NCBI RefSeq assembly: GCF_000739085.1
Contig: NZ_CP009110.1
Span: 3,348,001-3,412,000, forward strand
Length of the DNA: 64,000 bases
Direction: 5' to 3'
DNA from: Amycolatopsis methanolica 239
GTDB lineage: Bacteria; Actinomycetota; Actinomycetes; Mycobacteriales; Pseudonocardiaceae
The notes under the pieces were generated by a model. It had not been told where the DNA came from. It did no database searches and was given only the letters and a program-made list of their open reading frames with translations. The position numbers were made by a program, and so were the translations under genes. This document shows, one piece after another, positions 7,788 to 17,010 of the stretch (within the stretch, counting starts at the first letter, position 1; the number at the start of each line of letters is the position of its first letter).

Positions 7788-8723
7788 ATGCTATTCCGAT
7801 CCCGAACTGCGGCCGTTGCCGCTGAGCAGGGCCGGTCCGCGCCCGAGCCTGCCACTCCCGGTCCGGGCGGTGAGGCGGAGCGGGCCAACAACGCCGGGCA
7901 CGCCCTGCGAGGACCGGGTTCGCTGCGCAGCTTCAACCGGTACGAGATCAAGTACCTCGTGCCGGTGGCCGACGTCCAGCGCATCCTGCCCGCGATCGAG
8001 CAGCGCCTGGACCGGGACCCGCACAGCGACACCACCGGTTACGGCGTCTGGAGCACCTACTACGACACGCCTCAGTTGCGTTTCTACTGGGAGAAGATCG
8101 AGGGTCTGAAGTCTCGGCGCAAACTCCGCCTCCGGCACTACGGTGACCGGTTCGCGGTCACCGCCGACACGCCGGTCTACGTCGAGATCAAGCAGCGGGT
8201 CAATCGGGTGACCCAGAAACGTCGCCTCCCGCTGCCGTACCGGGAGGCGTTGCGCCTGTGCGCGGGCAAGGAGCCCGCGGGCTGCGAGCCGGGCGACCGC
8301 GGGTTCGTCGAGGAGGTTCTGGACCTGGTCCACCGGCTGAACCTGCGGCCCACCGCCATGACCGGGTACCAGCGCCAGGCCTACCTGGGCCGGGACGCCG
8401 ACCTCGGCCTGCGGGTCACGATCGACCAGCGCGTCCGCGGGCGGGAGCGGGACTTCCACCTCGCCAACGACGCGACGAACCGGTTCATCGTTCCGCCCAG
8501 CAAGGCCATCGTCGAGATCAAGGCCAACGAGCGCGTTCCCTACTGGCTCACGGATCTGGCGGCGGACCACAACATGCAGGTGGTCCGGATCTCCAAGTAC
8601 TGCCAAAGCGTGGAGGCGTTCGGCGGCGCGCCCCGCTCCGTTTTCCACGTTCCCGTCGACGAGTACGCCGACGACCCCACCTTCGACCACACCACTGCTC
8701 ACGCGGAGGCACGCCCACGATGA
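7788..8723 (+). CDS. VTC-domain protein (polyphosphate polymerase-like)
   Basis: A 311-residue protein with a 45-residue low-complexity N-terminus, then a VTC domain: [57 protein letters not shown] and [15 protein letters not shown]. The alternating basic and acidic residues are those lining the VTC tunnel, where nucleoside triphosphate is turned into polyphosphate in the yeast homologue. In bacteria VTC genes sit with DUF4956 and CotH genes, as here. Activity is unproven for this group. The ribosome site lies within a hairpin, and the 3' end overlaps the next gene as ATGA. Confidence 0.85.
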   Translation: MLFRSRTAAVAAEQGRSAPEPATPGPGGEAERANNAGHALRGPGSLRSFNRYEIKYLVPVADVQRILPAIEQRLDRDPHSDTTGYGVWSTYYDTPQLRFYWEKIEGLKSRRKLRLRHYGDRFAVTADTPVYVEIKQRVNRVTQKRRLPLPYREALRLCAGKEPAGCEPGDRGFVEEVLDLVHRLNLRPTAMTGYQRQAYLGRDADLGLRVTIDQRVRGRERDFHLANDATNRFIVPPSKAIVEIKANERVPYWLTDLAADHNMQVVRISKYCQSVEAFGGAPRSVFHVPVDEYADDPTFDHTTAHAEARPR

Positions 8724-9310
8724 ATCTCAGCTTCGAGGACCTGACCGGTACCTTCAGCGTCCTGGACGGCGCGATCTCCCTCGCGCTTTCGTTCGCACTC
8801 AGCGTCCTGATCGCGTGGGTGTACCGGTCCACCCACCGCGACGTGTCCTACAGCCAGTCCTACGTCCAGACCCTGGTCATTCTGGGCATGCTGATCTCGG
8901 TCATCATGCTCGTGGCCGGATCGAACATCGCCCGCGCCTTCGCGCTGGTCGGCGCCCTGTCGGTAATCCGGTTCCGCAACGCGATCAAGGAGACCCGGGA
9001 CGTCGGGTTCATCTTCCACATGTACCGGTTCAACTGGTTCCAGCTCAACGTCCAGCGCCAGGTCGTCGAGGTGCAGGTGCCCGCGGACGGGGACTACACC
9101 CACGTCATCTCCGATGTCCTGATCCGGCACACCGAGGAGTTCGAGCTGGTGAGTATGGAGTCCATCCGGGGTGGTGCGCTCACCGAGCTCATGTACACCG
9201 TGCGGATCAAGAAGGGCCGAGAGCCCGGTGACCTGATCTCCGACCTGCGTCAGTACAACAGCGGACAAGGTGTCACCGTGCTGACCGGCTACGACCAGAC
9301 CGATCTGTGA
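8720..9310 (+). CDS. DUF4956 membrane protein
   Basis: A 196-residue protein with three hydrophobic segments in the first 85 residues (about 14-34, 46-66 and 68-84), then a soluble alpha/beta domain. [24 protein letters not shown] is the family signature. Function unknown; it is genetically tied to VTC and CotH proteins. The start codon overlaps the VTC stop (ATGA). Confidence 0.85.
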   Translation: MNLSFEDLTGTFSVLDGAISLALSFALSVLIAWVYRSTHRDVSYSQSYVQTLVILGMLISVIMLVAGSNIARAFALVGALSVIRFRNAIKETRDVGFIFHMYRFNWFQLNVQRQVVEVQVPADGDYTHVISDVLIRHTEEFELVSMESIRGGALTELMYTVRIKKGREPGDLISDLRQYNSGQGVTVLTGYDQTDL

Positions 9311-9319
9311 GGCGTAGCC

Positions 9320-9650
9320 GTGCCCAGCCTCCCCACACGAAATCCTGTCCGGAGGCGCTTCCGGCACCGCATCCCGGTCCGGCTCCGCCACTACTGGAAG
9401 CTCGTCGCCGGAACCTGCGTCTTCGTGGTCGTGCTCGCAGGTGTGTTCGGCTCGGGGATGATCCGCCCGTACACCACGTCCAAGGCCGAGGACGCCCCCG
9501 TCCAGGTCACGGAGGACATCGCCGGGACGAAGGACCTCTTCGACACCACGACCGCGCACGACGTGCGCATCGAGTTCAATGACGCCAACTACCAGAAGAT
9601 GCTGCAGGAGTACTTCGACACCGGCGAGAAGGACTACAGCCCCGTCGACG
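9320..9650 (+). pseudogene. CotH-family gene, 5' fragment
   Basis: Starts at GTG 9320, 9 bases after the DUF4956 gene. The first 105 codons match the start of CotH-like proteins: basic N-terminus, a transmembrane helix (about 27-49), then [25 protein letters not shown]. The expected next segment on substrate positioning and the kinase-like core (300 or more residues) are missing. From about 9650 the same frame runs through the antisense of folD and is not CotH. The last gene of the VTC module is therefore cut. Confidence 0.75.
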
Positions 9651-10156
9651 GTGATGCCGCGGCCGATCACGCACACCCGGGCCCCGGCGAGCGGGATGTC
9701 GTACCACCGGAGGAGTTCCACGATCCCGGCCGGGGTGCACGGCAACGGCCCGCCCGCGCCGAGCACGAGCCGGCCGAGGTTGGCGGGGGGCAGCCCGTCG
9801 GCGTCCTTGGCCGGGTCGACGCGCTCGATGACCTCGAACTCGTCGAGTCCGGGTGGCAGGGGCAGTTGGACGATGTAGGCGGTGCACCGGGGATCGGCGT
9901 TGAGCTGCTCGACCGCCCCGACCACGTCCGCCCGCGTCGCGGTCGCGGGCGGGTCGACCCGGATCGACTCGATCCCCACGTCGCGGCAGTCGCGGTGCTT
10001 TCCGTCGACGTAGAGGACGCTGCCAGGATCGTCGCCGACGAGCACCGTCCCCAGCCCGGGCGTGCGCCCCTGCGCGGTGAGAGCCGCCACCCGGCGGCGG
10101 AGATCGTCTTTGATCTTCGCGGCGACCAGCTTGCCGTCGAGCAGGCCGGCGCCCAT
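9651..10156 (-). pseudogene. folD: folD, 5' part only (methylene-THF dehydrogenase/cyclohydrolase)
   Basis: Starts at ATG 10156, coupled to the purU stop (TGATG). It reads clearly as FolD for about 168 codons: [33 protein letters not shown], the catalytic [10 protein letters not shown] segment and [12 protein letters not shown]. It stops matching after CVIGRGITV, at the start of the NADP-binding fold. About 115 residues are missing. What follows is the reverse strand of the cotH fragment, so two genes are joined 3' end to 3' end at roughly 9640-9655. Confidence 0.85.
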
Positions 10157-11025
10157 CAGAACACCACCGTGGTGTTGCCGTCGCGCATGATCCGGTCTTC
10201 GCAGAAGGCCTTGACGGCGCGAGCGAGTACGAGGCGTTCGACGTCGGCGCCGCGGCGGACGAGGTCGTCGGTGGAGTCGGTGTGGCTGACGCGGACGACG
10301 TCCTGCTCGATGATCGGTCCCTCGTCGAGGTCCTCGGTGACGAAGTGGGCGGTCGCGCCGATGAGTTTCACGCCGCGTTCCTTGGCCTTGCGGTAGGGGG
10401 CGGCGCCGACGAAGGCGGGCAGGAACGAGTGGTGGATGTTGATCACCGGCACGCCCAGCGCGGCGAGGAAGTCGCCGGAGAGGATCTGCATGTACCGGGC
10501 CAGCACGACCAGGTCGACGGTGCCCTTGAGCAGGTCCAGCTGCGCGGCTTCGGCCTGCTGTTTGGCGCCCTTCGGCACGGGGATGTGGGTGAAGGGCACC
10601 TCGAACCGGTCGCCGACCCAGGCCAGGTCGGTGTGGTTGGAGACCACGTGGGTGATCTCCATCGGCAGCTCGCCCCGGCGGTGCCGCCACAGCAGGTCGA
10701 GCAGGCAGTGGTCGAGTTTCGAGGCGAACAGCGCCACTCGTTTCGGGACCGCGGTGTCGACCAGGGACCAGTTCAGCCCGAACCGCTCGCCGAGCTCGCG
10801 ATGCAGGTCCACTTCGAGCGCGCAGCGCCGGTCGGCGAGCCGGTCGAGGTGGAACACGGCCCGCTGGAAGAAGCGCCCACCGGACGGGCCGGTGGAGTGC
10901 TGGTCCAGGCAGACGATGTTGGCTCCGTGACCGGTGAGGACGGCCGAGACGGCGGCGACGATGCCGGGTCCGTCCTTTCCAGACACCAGCAGTCGCCCCT
11001 CGCCGGTGGTGGTCGTGGTGTGCAT
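10156..11025 (-). CDS. purU: Formyltetrahydrofolate deformylase PurU
   Basis: Intact, 289 residues. An N-terminal ACT domain ([19 protein letters not shown]) is followed by the formyltransferase-fold hydrolase domain with [35 protein letters not shown] and VLARYMQIL. It hydrolyses 10-formyl-THF to formate and THF, balancing C1 pools. GAAGGAGA precedes the ATG. It lies between a 5'-truncated methylene-THF reductase 13 bases upstream and a 3'-truncated folD, so it is the only complete gene of a C1/folate operon. Confidence 0.95.
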   Translation of the reverse strand: MHTTTTTGEGRLLVSGKDGPGIVAAVSAVLTGHGANIVCLDQHSTGPSGGRFFQRAVFHLDRLADRRCALEVDLHRELGERFGLNWSLVDTAVPKRVALFASKLDHCLLDLLWRHRRGELPMEITHVVSNHTDLAWVGDRFEVPFTHIPVPKGAKQQAEAAQLDLLKGTVDLVVLARYMQILSGDFLAALGVPVINIHHSFLPAFVGAAPYRKAKERGVKLIGATAHFVTEDLDEGPIIEQDVVRVSHTDSTDDLVRRGADVERLVLARAVKAFCEDRIMRDGNTTVVF

Positions 11026-11038
11026 GGGGTTGTCTCCT

Positions 11039-11490
11039 TCAGCCGGCGTCGAGGCGGGCCAGCAGTGATCGCCGCCAGGCTTCGGCGCCGGCCAGTTCGT
11101 TGAAGGTGAACAGGTGGATGCCGGCGATGTTGACGTCCGGCGCGGCGAGGTGGGGTTCGAAGGCGCGCAGGAGCTTGTCGGGGCGGTATCCGCCGGGGCG
11201 GATCAGCTGCCAGATCGTGTTCTGCTGTTTGCGCAGGAACCGCGCCGACTGCCCCAGGCCGATGCCGCCCGCGATCCGCATGAGTTTCTGCCTGCTCACC
11301 GGGGCGGGCACGCCGATCACGACGTCCAGATCCGAGTGGTCGCGGTGGACGCGGCGGGCCCAGTCCACGGTCGCCCTGGCGTCGAAGCAGATCTGGGTGA
11401 TGACGTGCGTGGCCAGCGGGGCTTTCGCGGCCAGTGCGGCAGCCAGGTCCGCATCGGTGATGTTGGCGTGCCCTTCCGGGTAGCCGCAGC
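11039..11490 (-). pseudogene. Methylenetetrahydrofolate reductase, 3' fragment
   Basis: About 148 C-terminal codons of a MetF-like TIM-barrel flavoprotein: GYPEGHANITD, THVITQICFDARA, VIGVPAPVSRQKLMRIA and AGIHLFTFNELAGAEAW. The first half, about 140 residues with start codon, is absent. Upstream of about 11490 the reading frame runs into the antisense of an aldolase fragment. The stop is 13 bases before purU. Confidence 0.82.
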
Positions 11491-12205
11491 CGCGGCCACG
11501 GGACCGAAGCTGATCCGCATGTTGCGGCACATCGCCGACGACGCGGCGGTCGAGGTCTGCGTCCAGCTCGACCACGCGAAGGACGAGGCCCTGATCCGCC
11601 GCGGGATCGAAGCGGGCGCCGACTCGGTACTCGCCGACGGTTCCCACCTGCCGCCGGCCGCCAACGCCGGGTTCGTGCGGAAGGTCCGTGAGTTCGCCGC
11701 ACCGCTCGGTGTCATGGTGGAAGCCGAACTGGGCAGCGTGCCCGGCGCCGAGGACCGCGCCACGGCTCAGGGGGCGGACACGGCCGGCAAGACGGATCCG
11801 GCGACGGTGCGGCCGTTCCTGGCCGCCTCCGGGGCTCAGCTCCTCGCGTGCGGGGCGGGCAACGTCCACGGCCGGTACCGCGGTGTCCCGGCGCTGGACT
11901 GGCGGCTGCTGGCCGCGGTCCGGGACCAGGCGGGCCCCGTTCCCCTGGTCCTGCACGGCGCGTCCGGCCTTCCCGAGGCCGACCTGCGCGCGGCGCCTGC
12001 GGCCGGGATCGGGAAGGTGAACCTCAACACCGAGCTCCGGACCGCGATGCTCCTGACGATCGACCGCGAGATCGCCGGTTGCCGCGCGGCCGGCGAGGAC
12101 ATGCTGACGTTGAGCGGTGCAGTCGCCGACGCGGCGGCCGGCGTCGCCCGGGACGTGTTGTCCCTGCTTGCCGTGAGTCCGAAGCCGAACGGAAAACCCG
12201 GGTAG
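11491..12205 (+). pseudogene. Class II (FBA/GatY-type) aldolase, 3' fragment
   Basis: About 235 C-terminal codons of a zinc aldolase: CVQLDHAKDE with a metal-binding His, ADGSHLPPAAN, VEAELGSVPGAED, VPLVLHGASGLPE and GIGKVNLNTELRTA. The first 60-70 residues and the start are missing. It is joined head to head with the truncated reductase at about 11490. The rest of the frame is open, which suggests a recent break or an artificial join. Confidence 0.8.
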
Positions 12206-12512
12206 CGAGGCCATCCAGGGCGAGAGTGAGCTGAACCTGCGTGCTCGGCAGAGGCAACGTGGTCACATCGGCGGTAGGTCTGCTGGAATCCGCAGCCGTG
12301 GACCAGCCGCGCGGTCCCGAACAGCGCCCACACCTGCCCTACAGTCGCCCGCCGGGCAGCGCGCGGGTGATCGCCACGGGGGTGGACCCGCTTGCGTGCC
12401 AAGAACAGTCGATCCGTCGCGTGCTCGCGCGAATGGTTTTCGCCGGGCGGCGTTGCTTGTTCGGCCGGGTAGTGGGAGGGACACTGGGCTGATTCCCGGA
12501 GGGAGGGTGGCG
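12206..12512. other. Intergenic stretch without a recognisable gene
   Basis: 307 bases between the aldolase fragment and the DUF1326 gene. Short open frames exist on both strands, but none has a convincing ribosome site or familiar motif. GGAGGGAGGG at its right end is the ribosome site of the next gene. I see no terminator hairpin with a U-tract. Confidence 0.5.
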
Positions 12513-13169
12513 ATGACCGGTTCTTCCGTGCAGCCGTGGAGCTTGCGGGGAGTGTGGTTCGACGCGTGCAAGTGCACGATCCCGTGCCCGTGTTCCTTCG
12601 CCCAGCCGCCGACCTACGGTGACTGCGACGGTGTCCTCCTGTGGCACGTGCGCGAGGGGAGGTACGGCGAGTCCCGATTGGACGGGTTGAACGTCGTGAT
12701 GCTGGCGTCCTTCGTGGGCAACGTGTGGGGCGAACACAGCGACGCCTACGGCGCGGTGTTTCTGGACGAGCGAGCCGACGAGGCGCAGCGCGGCGCCCTG
12801 CAGATGATCTTCGGCGGCCAGGCGGGCGGCTGGCCTGCCCGGTTCAACGAGATGTTCGGGGGTGAGATGCGCGGCATGGAGTTCGCCGCCATCGACGCCT
12901 CGATCGCCGAGGACTACTCCGACTGGAGCGTCAGCATCCCCGGCAAGGCGACCGCGCGGGTCGAGGCGCTGACCGGGCCCACCACTGGGCCGGGTGCCCG
13001 GGTGGAGGTCCACAACCTGCCCGGCGCCGAGGTGGGCCCGGGGCAACCGCCGGCGGTGTGGGGCCGGGTGACCGCGGAGTCCGCCGACGCGTTCGGTTTC
13101 CGCTGGGAGCGCAGCGGCAACTCCAGCAAACTCATCCCGTTCGAGTGGAGCGGACCGGACGCGGCATGA
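12513..13169 (+). CDS. DUF1326 protein
   Basis: A 218-residue protein. Near residue 17 it has the CKCTIPCPCSF cluster, which defines the family and looks like a metal or cofactor site. LDGLNVVMLASFVGNVWG and the IFGGQAGGWPARF segment are also typical. Function unknown. GGAGGGAGGG sets the start. It overlaps the following DUF2182 gene by 4 bases, a pairing seen in other bacteria, so the two probably work together. Confidence 0.88.
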   Translation: MTGSSVQPWSLRGVWFDACKCTIPCPCSFAQPPTYGDCDGVLLWHVREGRYGESRLDGLNVVMLASFVGNVWGEHSDAYGAVFLDERADEAQRGALQMIFGGQAGGWPARFNEMFGGEMRGMEFAAIDASIAEDYSDWSVSIPGKATARVEALTGPTTGPGARVEVHNLPGAEVGPGQPPAVWGRVTAESADAFGFRWERSGNSSKLIPFEWSGPDAA

Positions 13170-13978
13170 CCCCGCGGCCGGGCCGGGAGGTCGCTTCGTA
13201 CGCGGGTTCGGTGCGGCGGTGGTCGCGAGCCGAGGCCGCGCTGGTGGTCGTGCTGCTGGTGCTCGCCGCACTGGCCTGGGTTCTGACGAGCAGGCTCGCG
13301 ACCGCGGACATGCGCATGGGGGTCCTGACCGGCGGGCCCGCGATGCACGACATGACCGGCGCGATGCGGCCGTGGCCCGGGGAAGCGGCGCTGTTCCTCG
13401 GCGTGTGGGTCGTGATGATGGCGGCGATGATGCTGCCGAGCGTCGTGCCGTTCAGCCTGGGCATGCGCCGCCTGCTGCGCAGCCGGGGACTGCGTGGCCA
13501 CGGCCTGTTCGCCGGCTACTTCCTCGTGTGGGCGGTGGCGGGGATCGGGGCGTTCGCGTTCGTGCAAGGCCTGGAGCGGGCCATGACCGGGCCCAGCACC
13601 ACCGCCGTGCGGGCCGGGGGAGTGGTGCTGCTGGTCGCCGGCGTGTACCAGCTGACCCCGTTGAAGCGGGTGTGCCTGCGGCACTGCCGGTCGCCGATGG
13701 CGCTGCTGCTCGAACACAGCGAGACGGCGATGCGCGGCCGTTTCGGTGTCCTCCGGGTGGGGGTGAGCCACGGCGGGTACTGCCTGGGCTGCTGCTGGGC
13801 GCTGATGGCGGTGCTGCTGGCCGCCGGGATGATGAACCTGGTCTGGATGGCCGTGTTCGCGGCCGTCGTGGCCCTGGAAAAGGTCACCCGCCACGGCGAA
13901 CTGATCAGCCGCGTGGTCGGCGGCCTGCTCCTCGCCACGGCGATCGTCCTCCTGGCCCAGCCGGCCCTGTTGACCTAG
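13166..13978 (+). CDS. DUF2182 membrane protein, putative metal-binding
   Basis: A 270-residue integral membrane protein with about six hydrophobic segments. It has MMAAMMLPSVVPFSL, the Tyr-rich YQLTPLKRVCLRHCRSP and the SHGGYCLGCCWALM motif with conserved His and Cys residues. DUF2182 proteins are predicted metal binders. The ATGA overlap with the DUF1326 gene suggests a two-component unit: soluble Cys-rich partner plus membrane partner. The last bases overlap the stop of the opposite-strand regulator (CTAG). Confidence 0.87.
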   Translation: MTPRPGREVASYAGSVRRWSRAEAALVVVLLVLAALAWVLTSRLATADMRMGVLTGGPAMHDMTGAMRPWPGEAALFLGVWVVMMAAMMLPSVVPFSLGMRRLLRSRGLRGHGLFAGYFLVWAVAGIGAFAFVQGLERAMTGPSTTAVRAGGVVLLVAGVYQLTPLKRVCLRHCRSPMALLLEHSETAMRGRFGVLRVGVSHGGYCLGCCWALMAVLLAAGMMNLVWMAVFAAVVALEKVTRHGELISRVVGGLLLATAIVLLAQPALLT

Positions 13979-14664
13979 GAGTGGCGGGTGGGCTCCGCCG
14001 TCCGGGGTCGGGTGGCCGCCCAGCTGGCGAGGAGCTTGAGCCGGTCTTCGGACGCGGTGCCGGGTTCGGCCGTGTAGATGATCAGGTCGTGCACGGCCCG
14101 GCCGGGCAGCGGCAGGTCGAGGGACTGGAAGGTCAGGTCCAGGTGGCCGACGTCGGGGTGCCGGAGCCGTTTGATGCCATCGTGGCGCATCAGGACGTCG
14201 TGCGCGGCCCAGCGGCCGCGAAACTCCGGGCTGAGCGTGGACAGCTCGCCGACGAGTTCGCGCAGTGCCCGGTCACGGCGCTCGCGCCCGACCTCGGCGC
14301 GCAGCAGGGCGGCGGTGGCGGCTCCGGCGGCGTCCCAGCCGACGAAGAAATCCTGCGCGCCGGGGTCGAGGAAGATGTAGCGGGCAAGGTTGGGCGGCCG
14401 CGCTGGGCGGCGGTGGCACTGTCGAACATCGGCGCGAGCAGGGCACGGGCCAGGGGATTGCCGGCGACAACGTCCGTGCGGCCGGTGCGCACGAACGCCG
14501 AGGACATCGTCATGGAGTCGAGCAGCCACTGGACTCGTGCCGGGATCTCGACGTCCCGGCGCCGCGACGGCGTGCGGATCTCCTCCCGCGACGACCGGGC
14601 CAGGTCGGACAGGTAGGTGCGTTCGTCGTCGTCCAGGCGCAGGGCACGGGCGACCGCGTCGAGG
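13975..14664 (-). pseudogene. MmyB-type XRE regulator, broken
   Basis: C-terminal part of a MmyB/XRE transcription factor. The ligand-binding domain is recognisable: WLLDSMTMSSAFVRTGR, VAGNPLARAL, NLARYIFLDPGAQDFF, DLTFQSLDLPLPGR and IIYTAEPGTASEDRL. A single missing base at about 14396 splits it: FDSATAAQRGRP lies in one frame, NLARYIF in the next. The N-terminal helix-turn-helix, about 60 codons, is missing. The frame runs head to head into a monooxygenase fragment at about 14665. Confidence 0.8.
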
Positions 14665-15413
14665 ACTGGGACGCCTTCCGCGACCCGGACGCGTTGACCT
14701 ACCGCACGTACGTCGGGCTGCAGGCGGAGGCGGAGACCAAGACCGGCGGAGTGCTGGAGCAGTACGCGGAGGCCGATGCGGACGCGACGCTGAGCCCCGG
14801 CCAGGTTTCCTGCTGACCAAGGTCTTCACCCCGTCGAGGTACGTGCTGCACGGCATGCAGCAGGTGGAGGCCTACCTCGGTTACCTGGCGCCCACGTCGT
14901 ACGTCACCAACACCGCGGGGTTCGCCACGGCCGACTACCTGCGGCGCGTGACACTCGTCGCCTACCGCACCCGGGGGCTGGAGCTGGCGCACCCTGGGGC
15001 CGGCGCCGGTTCCGCCGACCGCGGGGTGTGGGAACGCCACGAAGCGTGGCAGCCCGCGCGGAAGATCGAGAAGGCCCTCATCGCCGACGACTGGGGCGAG
15101 GCGTTCACCGCGTTCAACCTGGTGCTCGCCCCAACGCTCGACGACGTGCTGCTCCGCCAGTTCAAGGAGGTGCGCGATTCACCCTGGAGCACCGCCCGGA
15201 GAACGACGCGGTGCTGCGCCGGTGGATCGACCGGTGGGCCCCGATCGCCGACGCCGCGGCAGCCGGCCTCGGCACCCTGCGGAGACCCTGCCCGAGCGAG
15301 GTCGCAGCGCGGGGGAGGTCGAGTCAGGCGCCCGTGCGAAACGGGAGGAGTTCCTCAGCGGGATCTTCTCGGGGGCGGACGTGAGCACCGGGAAGGAGCG
15401 TGCGGGACGGTGA
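14665..15413 (+). pseudogene. Soluble diiron monooxygenase beta subunit, decayed
   Basis: Pieces match the toluene/alkene monooxygenase hydroxylase beta subunit: EDWDAFRDPDALTYRTYVGL, then in another frame FTPSRYVLHGMQQVEAYLG and FTAFNLVLAPTLDDVLLRQF, then in a third frame HRPENDAVLRRWIDRWAP, and a tail in yet another frame ending at TGA 15411-15413. Expected residues are missing after FKEV (about 30), and about 50 at the N-terminus. At least three frame changes occur (near 14803, 15175 and 15290). The alpha, gamma and coupling subunits are absent from the window. The stop overlaps the Rieske gene start (GTGA). Confidence 0.78.
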
Positions 15414-15736
15414 GCGGCACGATGACCGGACAGTGGCACGCGACGCTGCGCATCGACGACCTCTGGGAAGGGGAGATGGAGGGCGTCGAGGTCGGCGAGG
15501 AGAAAGTGCTGCTGATCAATGTGGACGGTGAGGTGCGTGCTTACCGCAACCGGTGCCCGCACCAGGCGTGGGCGCTCGACGAAGGTGACTTCGACGGCGA
15601 GACGCTTACCTGCGTCCGGCACATGTGGGTGTTCGACGCCCGTAGCGGCACCGGGGTCAACCCGGACAACTGCCGGCTGAACTCGTTTCCGTGCAAGGTG
15701 GACGGGGACGGCACGATCCTGGTGGACATCGGATGA
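15410..15736 (+). CDS. Rieske [2Fe-2S] ferredoxin of a diiron monooxygenase (TmoC-like)
   Basis: Intact, 108 residues from the GTG at 15410 that overlaps the upstream stop; an ATG at 15422 is an alternative. Rieske ligands CPHQAW and CVRHMW are present, and GTGVNPDNCRLNSFP closely follows T4MO ferredoxin. It would carry electrons from the adjacent reductase to the diiron hydroxylase. With the hydroxylase subunits gone or broken, its partner is missing in this window. The reductase gene overlaps it as ATGA. Confidence 0.9.
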   Translation: MSGTMTGQWHATLRIDDLWEGEMEGVEVGEEKVLLINVDGEVRAYRNRCPHQAWALDEGDFDGETLTCVRHMWVFDARSGTGVNPDNCRLNSFPCKVDGDGTILVDIG

Positions 15737-16973
15737 GCACCCGCAGATGCGTGCTCGTGGGAGGAGGCGTGGCGGCGGCGTCGGCCGCCACCCCCCTTCG
15801 CGGGCGCGGCTACGAGGGTGAGGTCGTCCTGGTCGGCGACGAGCCGGTAGTGCCGTACGAGCGGCGGCCGCTGTCGAAAGACTTCCTCCTCGGAGGCACG
15901 CAGCTACCGGATCTGCATCGTCAGGCACCCGGGTGGTACGAGACCGAGCAGGTCGAACTGCGGCTGGGCATCCGGGTGACGGCCGTCGACGTCGGCGCGC
16001 GGAGCGTCACTCTGTCCACCGGGGACCGGCTGGGTTACGACGACCTCGTCCTGGCCACCGGGGTGCGGGCGCGCCGGCTTCCGGGGTTCGACGGAGACGG
16101 CGTGCACTACCTGCGCACCGCGGCAGACGCGGCGCGGCTGCGCGAAGAGCTTGCCGAGGCCGACCGGATCGCCGTCCTGGGCGCCGGCTTCGTCGGCTGT
16201 GAAGTGGCCCCCGCGGCGGCGTCGCTCGGCAAGCAGGTCACCGTGTTCGAACCGGAACCGGTTCCGCTGGCCCGGGCGCTCGGCGAGGCGATCGGCACAG
16301 TGCTGATGGACATCCACCGTGAGCACCGGGTCGAGATCCGGGCGGGGGAGCACGTGACGAGCTTCGAACGCGGGTCCGGCGGGTTCGTGCTCACCACCGG
16401 TGGGGGCGAGCGCATCGAGGTGGATGTGAATCGTGGTGGGCGTCGGCTCGCTGCCGAACGTGGAGCTGGCCGAAGCGGCCGGTCTGGCCGTCGACGGCGG
16501 GATCGTGGTCGACGGAGTACGGGCGGACGTCGGCTCCGCATGTGTATGCGGCGGGCGACGCGGTCATCCAGCACCACCCCCGGTACGGCCAGCCCATCCG
16601 GGTGGAGCATCACGACACGGCGGTGCGCCAGGGTGCGCACGTCGCGGCCACCGTGGCGGGGGAGCCGGAGCCGTTCGAGGAGGCGTACTGGTTCTGGTCC
16701 GACCAGTACGAGCACAGTCTCCAGTCCACCGGCCGCATGGGTGCGCTCGACACCGTGGTGCTCCGGGGGAGCCTGGCGGAGCGAAGCTTCTCCGCCTTTT
16801 CCCTGGTGGACGGGCGCATCCAGGGCGTGATCTCACTCAACCAGCCCCGCGACGTGCTCGAAGTCCGCCGGGTGCTGTTCACCCCGCACGAGGTCACGGC
16901 CGAGCAGCTCGCGGACGAGTCCGTGCCGCTCAAGCGATTGTTCCCGCGCGCGAAGCCCGTCCGCGCGCACTGA
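15733..16973 (+). pseudogene. FAD ferredoxin reductase (BphA4-like), two frameshifts
   Basis: Codes for a flavoprotein reductase of about 412 residues if two frameshifts are repaired. Frame 1 gives CVLVGGGVAAASAA (FAD site), VPYERRPLSKDFL and VLGAGFVGCEVA (NAD site). One extra A near 16429 shifts to VVGVGSLPNVELAEAAGL. One extra G near 16514 shifts to SAPHVYAAGDAVIQHH, then EAYWFWSDQYEHSLQ, typical of this family. Everything outside the two bases is conserved, so this is a very recent lesion or a sequence error. Confidence 0.85.
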
Positions 16974-17010
16974 TTCCGTTCGGTGAGCCCCGGGTGACAG
17001 GGAGAAGGAC

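Noticed and set aside
9320..10396. One long plus-strand protein of 358 residues
   Set aside because: Only the first 105 or so codons are CotH-like; the rest is the reverse complement of folD and purU sequence.
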